DNA of 64,000 bases from Verrucosispora sp. NA02020 (GTDB taxonomy: Bacteria; Actinomycetota; Actinomycetes; Mycobacteriales; Micromonosporaceae), in the NCBI RefSeq assembly GCF_013364215.1, contig NZ_CP054923.1:2728001-2792000 (forward strand). The letters are read 5' to 3'. This document shows positions 8,768 through 16,655 of this stretch, piece by piece (within the stretch, counting starts at the first letter, position 1; each line of letters starts with the position of its first letter). A model generated the notes under the pieces. It was not told the DNA's origin and did not search any database. It was given only the letters and a program-made list of their open reading frames with translations. The translations under genes were made by a program, and so were the position numbers.

Positions 8768-11503
8768 TCAGCTCAGCCGGTGAGCGAGACCGGTGGTGGC
8801 GGCGCCGTGCTCGTACGAGACGAGCAGCGACGTACCGGCCGGCAGACGCCCGCTCAGCGGCAGGACAAGGGTGTGGCTCTTGCTCAGCGTGGCCGTGGTC
8901 TGTGCCAGCACCCGCTCCCCGTCCCAGATGAAGACCCGGGCGGTGCCGCGCTGCTTCACCTGGAGGTCCACCGAGACCTTCGAGGAGGTCCGGACGACCT
9001 TCTTGATCTTGACCGTGTTGCCCGGTAGTGCCGCGTAACCACCCGGCGCCACTCCGTCCGAGACGGACTGCAGGATCGTCTGCGGTGATTCGACGCTCAG
9101 CGCCGCGGTGTCGGGCATGATCGGCGCCTTCGGCGCCGACGGCAGCGCCGGCAGACCCGGCAGGGTCGTGATGCCCCACCGCCACGGGTCGGCCCGCACA
9201 CCGCTCCAGGTCGACCAGCCGACCCGGGTCTGCGCGGTCAGGTCCTGCGTGTCCGAGTCGTTCACCAGGATGTTCAGGCCCATCCGCGCCGGGTCGACGG
9301 CGTCCGGCAGCACGTCGAACGGCACCTTGACCTCGATTCGGTAACCGGTGTACGGGTTGCTGGTGACGACAGAGGCGATCTCGAGACCCGGTGCGGTCTC
9401 CGGGCCACCCTGGTGGTTGTCCCGCTCCCGGGCGAAGCACGGCGGGTTGCCGTTGGCCGGGTCGTCGGTCGTCGGGAAGAGCGCCACGTTGAACACCGTG
9501 GAGGTGTTCGCCGAGTTGCCTCGCGGGTCGATACCGAACTCGATGTTGTCGTTGCGGCGCGGACGCTTGCAGTCCTCGGGAGGCAGGACGGTGCCGAGTA
9601 CGTCGTCGGTGATGGTGAAGATGGCGTACAGGGCATCGTCGGTGTAGGTGAGCTGCGCGGTGCCGGAGATGTCCTGCGGCGGTGCGTCGGTGCCCTCCCA
9701 GCGGGTGGAGATGTCGATGACCTCGCCGGTGTACTCACCCGGTGCGGCCGTGCCGTCGACGGACGGCGCGGTGGTGGCCCTCGGGATCGTGGTGACCGGC
9801 ACCAGGTTGAACGCCCCCGGCTCGGTGGCGCTGCCACCGTGGTAGCTGGTCTCGATCCGCACCCGGTACGCGCCGTTGTCCGGCGCCCGGTTGGCGGTCG
9901 GCAGGGAGGCGTCGGTGTTGGTGACCGTGAAGGTCACCGAACCGCGGGCACCCGGCTGCAGCCCGGTGTACGGCAGTTGCTGCTCCGCCACCGAGAATCC
10001 GGCCGGCACGTGCAGCTTGACGGTTCCGGACTGGACCTGGGTGCTGTGGTTGGTCAGGTCGACCCGGACGCTGCGGGTGGCACCACTGGGGATGCTCAGC
10101 AGGGACTCGATGAGCGCGTTGAGCTGCTGGTTCTTGTTGCGCAACGTCCACTCACGGAAATCGGCGATCTCCGGCAGCGGCTCAAGGGTGCCCCGGACCG
10201 GAGCGGTCGCCTGCACCCGCGCACTGCTGGTGCCACTGCCGTCCTTGCGGCTGGTCATCGTGGCCTCGATGCGGAACCGCGTACCCACCTCGAGCTGCGC
10301 GGGCGGGGTGACCGTGAAGCTCTTCACGACCTGCTTGCGCGGGGTGAGCGTACCGACGTCGCCCTTGCCGCTCACCTTCCAGCCGGCCGGAACCTTCAGG
10401 GCGACCTTGGCACCCGGGACGGCCCGCTCGGCGTACAGGACCGTGTCCACGCGGATGGGCTGTCCGGCGAGGACCTCCCAGTTCTGCGGTCGTACGTGGA
10501 TCTCGGTGCCGAGCGGCAGCCCACCGGGAGCGCGCAGGGTGGCGCCCTGGAGCGCCCCGGTGCCGGCGCCCACGTTGGGGTCCGGATACGGGGTGCGGCT
10601 GTCGATCAGGTTCAGCCGGTTGCAGCCGATGCTGGCCGGGTCGGTCGTCGGGAAGGCGCTGTTGCCCCAGCCCTGCGACACGTACTCCCGGCGGGCGAAG
10701 GTCTGGACCGTGTTCCACCGCTGGCCGTCGTGACGCGCCGACTCGTAGCCCTGCCAGGTGCCGAAGATGACGTCACTGGACTCGGTCGGCGTGAAGGTGG
10801 TCTCGCACGCGGGGCCGCTGCTGCCGGAGCCGCTGCCGCCGGTCTGGAAGATCCGGGAGACCCGCCAGGGCTTGAGCCCTTCCTTGGTGATCTGTTCCGG
10901 GAAGGCCTTCGGGTCGGCCGCGGCGTAGAAGGCCTCCACGGCCAGCATGGCGGCCTTCTGGTGGTTGCCGTGGTTGCCCTGGGTCGCGGAGGGGTTCATC
11001 GTGAGGATGACCTCGGGCTTGGTGGTGCGCAGGACCCGCACGATCCGGGACAGGGTCTCCTCGTAGCCCCAGACCTCCTCGGTCAGGGGAGCGCTGGCGG
11101 TGTACCAGAAGTCGAGCGCGTCCAGGTTGTAGATGTGGTCGATACCGGACCAGGCCACCGCCCGCCGCTCCTCGGCCTCCCGGAGGATGCCGAGTGCAGG
11201 GCCTTCCTCGAGGCCGACGGCATTCCCGCCGCCCTCACCGCGGGTGGTGGTGATGACGCCGGCCTTCATTCCCTGGTACTCGTTCCAGTACCCGAGCATG
11301 CCGAGTTGGCTGGCCTCGTCGTCGGGGTGCGCGCCGATGAACATGATGTCCAGGTCGACCGGCTTGTCGGACTTCTTGGACGGGCTCTTCGAAGTGGACT
11401 TGGGCGATGAGCCCTCGGGGTGGGCCTGAACCGGACTGGCCAGGCCCAGCGACAGCAGACCGCACATGGCGATCGTCGCTGTGGTGCGCCATCTCATGGG
11501 CAT
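8768..11503 (-). CDS. Secreted PIG-L family deacetylase with NEW3 and CBM9-like domains
   Basis: A 911-residue exported protein with a signal peptide ending at PVQA near residue 27 and GAGAGG upstream of the ATG. The LmbE/PIG-L domain shows the zinc/catalytic motif AHPDDE at residues 58-63 and a second histidine motif NHGNHQ near residue 175. This family removes acetyl groups from N-acetylglucosamine-type substituents. The middle holds beta-sandwich modules of the NEW3 type (GATRSVRVDLTNHS). Residues of about 600-800 resemble a CBM9/DOMON-like carbohydrate-binding module (DALYAIFTITDDVLG). The modular layout suggests deacetylation of an extracellular polysaccharide or glycoconjugate. It is divergent from a ROK regulator across 487 bases, so sugar-responsive control is plausible. 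Confidence 0.85.
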   Translation of the reverse strand: MPMRWRTTATIAMCGLLSLGLASPVQAHPEGSSPKSTSKSPSKKSDKPVDLDIMFIGAHPDDEASQLGMLGYWNEYQGMKAGVITTTRGEGGGNAVGLEEGPALGILREAEERRAVAWSGIDHIYNLDALDFWYTASAPLTEEVWGYEETLSRIVRVLRTTKPEVILTMNPSATQGNHGNHQKAAMLAVEAFYAAADPKAFPEQITKEGLKPWRVSRIFQTGGSGSGSSGPACETTFTPTESSDVIFGTWQGYESARHDGQRWNTVQTFARREYVSQGWGNSAFPTTDPASIGCNRLNLIDSRTPYPDPNVGAGTGALQGATLRAPGGLPLGTEIHVRPQNWEVLAGQPIRVDTVLYAERAVPGAKVALKVPAGWKVSGKGDVGTLTPRKQVVKSFTVTPPAQLEVGTRFRIEATMTSRKDGSGTSSARVQATAPVRGTLEPLPEIADFREWTLRNKNQQLNALIESLLSIPSGATRSVRVDLTNHSTQVQSGTVKLHVPAGFSVAEQQLPYTGLQPGARGSVTFTVTNTDASLPTANRAPDNGAYRVRIETSYHGGSATEPGAFNLVPVTTIPRATTAPSVDGTAAPGEYTGEVIDISTRWEGTDAPPQDISGTAQLTYTDDALYAIFTITDDVLGTVLPPEDCKRPRRNDNIEFGIDPRGNSANTSTVFNVALFPTTDDPANGNPPCFARERDNHQGGPETAPGLEIASVVTSNPYTGYRIEVKVPFDVLPDAVDPARMGLNILVNDSDTQDLTAQTRVGWSTWSGVRADPWRWGITTLPGLPALPSAPKAPIMPDTAALSVESPQTILQSVSDGVAPGGYAALPGNTVKIKKVVRTSSKVSVDLQVKQRGTARVFIWDGERVLAQTTATLSKSHTLVLPLSGRLPAGTSLLVSYEHGAATTGLAHRLS

Positions 11504-11990
11504 ACCTCTCGTGGGGACGAGTGCTGCGTCTAGGGCGGCTACCGGCGGGCCGAAGGTCGACAGACGCGTGACTCGCGCCGGGCATCGATCGCGGACAGGT
11601 GTCCGCTGGAGACCGGGAACGGTCTCCGTGCGTCGTGGTTGCTAGACGGTGGTGGTGCGCGTGCCGTCGCAGACTGGGCGGTACGCGCGATGGGGGATAG
11701 CGGCTGGTCAACGTAGAGGTGATCAACCGGAAGGCCTTCGGGCGGTAACGCTAGGGATGCGTCAGATACATAGTCAAGAGTTTCCGGCGACTTTCTTCCT
11801 TCTCTGAAGAAACGATTGCGCTGAGGACGGTACCTGTGGCGGTCCCGCCACCCGAGTCGATAAGAAAGGTTTGCCCGGCTTGGAGCCTTTTTGGTAGCTG
11901 GGGTCGATGTCCCATGCGCCGGTAGGACTGACGTGCGTCGAGATAATTCCGTTACTTGACGCCGCCTTTTCTTCTCAGTAGGAAGGAAGC
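11504..11990. promoter_or_regulatory. Divergent PIG-L/ROK control region with TTTCTTC repeats
   Basis: No gene is seen in these 487 bases. A less GC-rich core holds a perfect inverted repeat, TTTCTTC at 11792-11798 and GAAGAAA at 11806-11812, separated by 7 bases. The half-site TTTCTTC occurs again in direct orientation at 11968-11974, just ahead of the ROK ribosome binding site. These are good candidates for ROK operators controlling both genes. Their binding is inferred; only the repeats are seen. Confidence 0.5.
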
Positions 11991-13139
11991 GTGTCCAAGC
12001 AAGCGCCGACCAGTCCGGTCAGTCGCGAACGCTCCCGGGAGATCAAACGCCTCTCGGTGATCGTGGCCGCCCGGCAGGCGCGGCTGCTGTCCCGAGTGGA
12101 CCTGACCGAGACGACCGGCCTCCCCGCAGCCACCGTGACCGCACTCGTGCGGGAACTCATCGCCGAGGGCTACCTCATCGAACGGGGACCGGGTGCTGCC
12201 ACCACCGGGCGACCCCGGGAGATGCTCGAGTTCAACCCACGCGCCGAACTCGTCGCCGCGGTCTCACTCGAGCCTCCGCGGATCAGCTGCGAGATCGCCG
12301 ACAGCGAAGGCGTCCTCATCGCGCACCGCACCGCGCGGCTCGGTGACGACGTGGTCGACACCATCTGCACGTTCGTCCTCGAACTGGTCGGCAGCAACCT
12401 GCCGGCGCTGCGTGGGGTCGCGATCGCCGTGCCCGGGGTCTCCACGAACGGTGCGGTACGACTCGCACCGTCGGTGGGACTGGTCGATGCGTGGCCGATC
12501 GGCGAGTCGGTGCAGCGGCGGCTCGGCGTACCCGTCGTCGTCGACAACGACGTCAACCTCATGGCTGCCGGCGAGTGCGTCTCCGGCGCCGGGGCGGACG
12601 TCACCGACCTGCTCCTGATCCACGTGGCCGACGGCATCGGCGCGGGACTCGTCCTCGACGGCAAGGTCCGCCGGGGCGCCAGCGGCGCGGCGGGCGAGGT
12701 CGGCTTCCTACCCCTGGACAGCGCACCGAGACGCAGCAACCGCGGTGTCGGCGAGTTCGAGGCCCGGTGGTCGGCGAACGCCATCGCGAAACGGGTGGTC
12801 GCCCTGCATCCGGGACGCCGACCCGAGTCGCCGGTACGGGAACTGATCCAGCTGGCCGCCGCGTCCGCACCGGCCCGCGACTATCTCGACGAGGTCCTCG
12901 ACGCCTGGGCCAGGCTCATCCTCTCCTGCGCCTGTGTGGTCGATCCGGGACTGGTGCTGCTCAGCGGCGCCGCCGCCGAGCTTGACGACGCGCGCCTCGC
13001 CCAGATACAGAGCCTCGTCTGCGCCGGGACTCCGGCTCCCACCCAGGTACGCCGAGCCACCCTCGGTGACCAGGCGGTGCTGCATGGAGCGATCAGCTAC
13101 GCGCTTTCGGCCACCTTCCCCCTGCCCCTGCTGCCCTGA
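11991..13139 (+). CDS. ROK family transcriptional regulator
   Basis: A 382-residue protein starting at GTG with an excellent GGAAGGAAG site. Residues of about 10-75 form a winged helix-turn-helix (LTETTGLPAATVTALVRELIAEGYL). The rest is the ROK sugar-kinase-like domain, with VVVDNDVNLMAAGE and GIGAGLVLDGKVRRGASGAAGEVGF. The cysteine cluster CxCGxxGC that binds zinc in NagC/Mlc-type ROK proteins is absent; the corresponding segment reads DSAPRRSNRGVGEFE. ROK repressors usually sense a sugar or amino sugar, which fits the divergent PIG-L deacetylase. Auto-regulation through the TTTCTTC repeats is plausible. Confidence 0.88.
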   Translation: MSKQAPTSPVSRERSREIKRLSVIVAARQARLLSRVDLTETTGLPAATVTALVRELIAEGYLIERGPGAATTGRPREMLEFNPRAELVAAVSLEPPRISCEIADSEGVLIAHRTARLGDDVVDTICTFVLELVGSNLPALRGVAIAVPGVSTNGAVRLAPSVGLVDAWPIGESVQRRLGVPVVVDNDVNLMAAGECVSGAGADVTDLLLIHVADGIGAGLVLDGKVRRGASGAAGEVGFLPLDSAPRRSNRGVGEFEARWSANAIAKRVVALHPGRRPESPVRELIQLAAASAPARDYLDEVLDAWARLILSCACVVDPGLVLLSGAAAELDDARLAQIQSLVCAGTPAPTQVRRATLGDQAVLHGAISYALSATFPLPLLP

Positions 13140-13293
13140 CCGGGAGCCTTCACCACCCTCGAAGCCGGAACCACGCTGGTGGTCCGTGCCGGACAGATCG
13201 CGACGGCCACCCTCTCGTCCGCGGGAGAAGATCCCGTCCCTGCCGGGCACGGATCCTCCCGGTGCGGGTGCGTCGGATGTCGTCGGGTTGGGC

Positions 13294-13299
13294 TATCCT
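13294..13299 (+). promoter_or_regulatory. -10-like TATCCT placed for a leaderless transcript
   Basis: TATCCT ends 7 bases before the GTG at 13307 and no Shine-Dalgarno sequence is present in between. That spacing puts the transcription start at or next to the start codon, the usual geometry of leaderless actinobacterial mRNAs. No convincing -35 is visible. Confidence 0.45.
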
Positions 13300-13306
13300 C
13301 GCCCGC

Positions 13307-13795
13307 GTGGATGATGGCATCTGGGACCAGGACTCCGACGCTTCCCTGGTTATCCGTACCGACTTCTCCCGTTCGCAGGAATGGGAAGAGATTCAGGTAG
13401 CGATCGCTGAACCGCAGACGAAGGAAGGGTTCACGGCGTTCGTTGCATTCGTCGATGACCGCGCCTTCGAGAACATCACGCCGCCGCAACTGGTGGAGAT
13501 GGTGCCCGCAGACAGCGATCACGCCGTCGCTTTCCTCGTCGACGAAGAGACGCTCACCCACCCGGACCGCCCGATCCTGGTGGTGAACCTCGACGACGAA
13601 GATGACGAAGACGACGAGGACGAAGACGACGAGGACGACGACGAACAGGGCCAGGGGCCTCAGTACTCTGCCACGTTCCGAGTCGTGCCGTCAGAGATGT
13701 GGTCGGTGCAGAACAATCTCACGATCGCGAACATGGACTGGGAGGATTTCGCCGAGAACGTCGACGGCGACGGCATCTTCCGCGGCTTCAAGTAG
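13307..13795 (+). CDS. DUF6924 family protein
   Basis: From the GTG at 13307 the product is 162 residues. The N-terminal ASLVIRTDFSRSQEWEE and the C-terminal FRVVPSEMWSVQNNLTIANMDWEDF are, from memory, the conserved parts of the DUF6924 actinobacterial family. Between them, at about residues 95-115, lies an unusual run made almost only of Asp and Glu, longer than the family usually carries. An upstream in-frame ATG would add 15 residues but has no ribosome binding site and would place the TATCCT element inside the gene. The function of the family is unknown. The protein is probably cytosolic because there is no signal or membrane segment. Confidence 0.75.
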   Translation: MDDGIWDQDSDASLVIRTDFSRSQEWEEIQVAIAEPQTKEGFTAFVAFVDDRAFENITPPQLVEMVPADSDHAVAFLVDEETLTHPDRPILVVNLDDEDDEDDEDEDDEDDDEQGQGPQYSATFRVVPSEMWSVQNNLTIANMDWEDFAENVDGDGIFRGFK

Positions 13796-14054
13796 CACCC
13801 CACTATGGTGCGCGCCAGGGTAATACGGCCCACGCTTGAGGTCAGCGACTGCGAGAGGCGGGCAGCCGCCACATAGCTGACGTCCGAGGAATTGAACGCG
13901 AAGATGAACGTGTCGATCGGGGAGCGGGCACTCTCTTCCTGCATGCCCCAGTAATACCGGCCGTTTCACGTGCGCTTGTCCCTGGCCGCCTTCCGACCAT
14001 GGTGAACCACCCTGGTCACAGCACTACTAGCCGCACCCGGACAAAGGCGTCGGG
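13796..14054. other. Intergenic, no supported gene
   Basis: About 260 bases of lower GC content. A minus-strand frame from 13944 reads protein-like for about 50 residues (IDTFIFAFNSSDVSYVAAARL) but then runs antisense through the DUF6924 gene. It has no recognised relatives, so it may be a decayed fragment at most. Confidence 0.4.
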
Positions 14055-14498
14055 TCAGGTCCGCTTGCGGCTCGCGATCTCGTCAGCGAGCTGCTGCACG
14101 CGGGCGGGGTCCGCGTCCCTGGCAAGGGCGACGTAGTGGTCCATGACGGCCGGCCGGTAGCGCACGGGCAACGTCTGTCCTGGGGAGAGTCGGGTGAGCT
14201 CGGTGATCGTGAGGTCTTCGTCTGCGATGCCGCGAAACGAGGTGCCGTCGGCGGTCTCCACGTCGAACATCAGGACCACGCGTGGACTGCCATCGTTGCT
14301 TACCTCTCGCCAATCGACGAGAACGCCGAGCGCAAGCGTCCCCGTACGCAGTTCCGCATTGCGCTTCTGTGCATCTCTGCTGAGGAGCGGGTTCGGCGCG
14401 ATGCCCGGGAAGTCGGGTCCGACGCCGAGCGATTCCCGACTCAGGTCGGGCCTGAGCTGCGCCACCAGGTCGTTGAGCTTGTTCTTCCAACCGAACAT
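14055..14498 (-). CDS. Conserved-looking protein of unknown function
   Basis: A 147-residue protein starting MFGWKNKLND. It has no signal or membrane segment. Residues of about 55-125 contain a small beta-barrel-like segment (GVLVDWREVSNDG, VVLMFDVETADG, LSPGQTLPVRYRPAVMDHY) that recalls the short extracellular or cytosolic beta domains often found in DUF3592-like proteins. The C-terminus is helical (PARVQQLADEIASRKRT). It stands alone, downstream of the terminator of the sigma-factor gene. I do not recognise the family with confidence. Confidence 0.6.
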   Translation of the reverse strand: MFGWKNKLNDLVAQLRPDLSRESLGVGPDFPGIAPNPLLSRDAQKRNAELRTGTLALGVLVDWREVSNDGSPRVVLMFDVETADGTSFRGIADEDLTITELTRLSPGQTLPVRYRPAVMDHYVALARDADPARVQQLADEIASRKRT

Positions 14499-14578
14499 CC
14501 TGACACCTTTCTCACGCCGGTGCCGGAATCTCGGCCTGGCGCTTCGTCCTCACCGCGATCATAGGTCGCTGGTCATTA

Positions 14579-14606
14579 GGGGCACCCGCCGCCAGGTGGG
14601 TGCCCC
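14579..14606 (-). terminator. Hairpin downstream of the ECF sigma gene
   Basis: GGGGCACCC (14579-14587) and GGGTGCCCC (14598-14606) form a 9-bp stem with a 10-base loop, 63 bases past the 3' end of the minus-strand sigma gene. Confidence 0.65.
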
Positions 14607-14668
14607 CAGGATCGGTAGGGGAGCGGCCGGAGGCCACCCTTCGGGCGACCGGTGCCGGGCGCGGCCGG

Positions 14669-16525
14669 TCAGCCCGGCCGGATACAGGGATCGGCGACCG
14701 TGGTGGCCGAGGTCCGCGCGGCCTGGCCGTCCACACCGGTTGCTTGTACCCACCACGTCACCGTCGCCGTCCGGAGCCGCTGCACTGTGGCCCGCGCCGA
14801 GCTTCCCTGTCCGGTCATGGCCCGACTCGCCGTACGGCCACCCGCCGGTCTCCAGTACACCTGCGCCGCCTCGACTGTGGTGCTGCCGGTGGCGTGGACG
14901 ACCAGGTTGTAGCTGTCCGCGCCGCAGCGCACGTGCGCGTCGGCCGAGACAGTGAACGGCGCGACCAACCGCGCCGTGGCCGAGGGTCGGGGCGCCGCCG
15001 GGCGTGGGGTGCTCGGCCGGACCGGACTCGGCCGCACCGTGGTCGGCCGTACTGTGGTCGGTCGGAGCGCTGTCGGGCCTGCGGTGGGCGGGGTGGTCGG
15101 CGTGGGCGGTGGTTCCGCACCGACGGTCCCACCGTCCTGCCGGGGCGCAGGTGCCCCACCGGAGACGCCGTCGGTGTCGTCCCCTCGCCGGCCCGCCGGG
15201 TCCGCCGCCCCGGCAGGCCCCGTCGGCCCGTCGGCCGGTACGCCGGCGACAGTCACCCGGTCGCCGATGAGCGGCCCGGGCGTGAGCGCCCAGACACCGG
15301 CGCCGACCAGGAGCGCCCCCAGGAGGGCGGTCGCGGCCACCCGACGTCGCCGACGCGACCTCGCGGACGCCTGACGACCGGAAGACCCTGCGGTACGCGC
15401 ACCCCCGCCTCGGGTCGGCCCGCCGCGACGGGCCGTCGGCTGGTCCGCCTCGGCAGCGGTGTCGTCGCCCGCCTCCACGCCCTGCCCCGCCCCACCGGCA
15501 GATTCCCCGGTCCGCACCGCCACCTTCCCCGACGAGGAGCCCTCCGCCGCGTCACCGGAGCCGTCCCCCGACGAACCCTGGGGGGAGACACTCTCCGACG
15601 GGTCCCCGGACGAACCGCCCCCCGACGAACCCTCCGGGGAGACACTCTCCGACGGCTTGCCGGACGAACCGGCGCTCACCGGATCGCCCGGCGAGACGTC
15701 CTGCACCGTCTCCCCGGGCGAGACCGCATCGGTGCCGTTCTCGGCTGTCTCGGAGGTGGTCGGGTCCGGCCACGACGCGTCAGCGGCGACGAGGAACGCC
15801 GGTGCCGTGTAGGCCGACAGCAACGCCGCCGGACTTAGCTGGTCCCGCCGGAGCAGTCCGCACCGCCCACAGTCGTCGACGTGCCGGGCGACCCGTTTCC
15901 GCAGGGTCGGGGTGAATCGGCCCTGCCAACCCGCCACCAGGTCCGCCAGAGCCGGACAGTCCCGGGCACCGCCGCGCGCCACGAGCAGAGCGCCGAGCGC
16001 CCGCTCCAACTGAGAGCGGGCCCGAGACAGACGGGCGTGGGCGTGGTTGGCGGGCAAACCGAGGGCCGCGCCGATGTCGGCGGACGACAGATCGTGGCGG
16101 ATCGCCAGGTGGACCACCTCGCGGTCACCGGGGCTGAGGGACGCCGCAGCGGCGTGGACGAGAGCGCGCACCTGGTCGGCATTGACACCCACCCCCGGGT
16201 CCGGCAGGTCAGCGACCGGGTCGTCGGTCTCTCCCCACGGCCTGGAACGGGCCCCCTCGCGAAGGTACCGCAGGCACTCGTTACGCACGATCGCGTACAG
16301 CCAGGGACGAAGACGGTCAGGATCGCGCAGTTGATCCATACGCCGGCCGGCGACGAGGAACGCGTCATGAAGGGCGTCGGCGGCGGCCTCCGGCTCGTGC
16401 ACTATCGCCCGGGCGTACGTGTGCAGCCGGTCGGCGTAGCGCCGGTACACGCCCTCCAGCCCGGCCGGGTCACCCCGGCGTACCGCCTCGACCAGGCTCC
16501 TGTCGTCCTGAGCCGCCGTATCCAT
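14669..16525 (-). CDS. ECF sigma factor fused to a zinc-finger-like segment, membrane helix and exterior domain
   Basis: A 618-residue protein. Residues 1-185 are an ordinary ECF sigma factor: region 2 (AADALHDAFLVAGRRMDQLRDP, LRPWLYAIVRNECL) and region 4 (LSSADIGAALGLPANHAHARLSRARSQL). Near residue 215 HVDDCGRCG resembles the HxxxCxxC zinc site of anti-sigma factors. A long low-complexity linker (SPGE, SSG and ESVSP units) leads to a membrane helix at about residues 395-425 (ATALLGALLVGAGVWAL). Beyond it are Pro/Thr-rich repeats and a final beta-sandwich-like domain of about 110 residues. The sigma factor therefore carries its own anchor and sensor instead of a separate anti-sigma protein. 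It is divergent from a subtilisin-like protease across 130 bases; that protease is a candidate target or activator. Confidence 0.85.
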   Translation of the reverse strand: MDTAAQDDRSLVEAVRRGDPAGLEGVYRRYADRLHTYARAIVHEPEAAADALHDAFLVAGRRMDQLRDPDRLRPWLYAIVRNECLRYLREGARSRPWGETDDPVADLPDPGVGVNADQVRALVHAAAASLSPGDREVVHLAIRHDLSSADIGAALGLPANHAHARLSRARSQLERALGALLVARGGARDCPALADLVAGWQGRFTPTLRKRVARHVDDCGRCGLLRRDQLSPAALLSAYTAPAFLVAADASWPDPTTSETAENGTDAVSPGETVQDVSPGDPVSAGSSGKPSESVSPEGSSGGGSSGDPSESVSPQGSSGDGSGDAAEGSSSGKVAVRTGESAGGAGQGVEAGDDTAAEADQPTARRGGPTRGGGARTAGSSGRQASARSRRRRRVAATALLGALLVGAGVWALTPGPLIGDRVTVAGVPADGPTGPAGAADPAGRRGDDTDGVSGGAPAPRQDGGTVGAEPPPTPTTPPTAGPTALRPTTVRPTTVRPSPVRPSTPRPAAPRPSATARLVAPFTVSADAHVRCGADSYNLVVHATGSTTVEAAQVYWRPAGGRTASRAMTGQGSSARATVQRLRTATVTWWVQATGVDGQAARTSATTVADPCIRPG

Positions 16526-16655
16526 CCCTGCTCCCGCCCCCCGTCGACGGTTCCATTAGAGCGAAGCGGAAAAACTTCTGGACTTTTCTGTTGGCATCCC
16601 GACCCTCGGCTGCTCCCACCGGTGTCACCGCATCACCGACATCGAGGAGACACCG

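Noticed and set aside
9413..11410. 665-codon plus-strand open frame
   Set aside because: Antisense shadow of the PIG-L gene, no domain-like segments.
13591..13655. Tandem GAC/GAA codon run as a non-coding satellite
   Set aside because: It lies in frame inside the DUF6924 gene, with conserved segments on both sides.
15540..15720. Repetitive SPGE/SSG-coding stretch as a repeat element
   Set aside because: It is the low-complexity linker of the ECF sigma protein, not a separate element.
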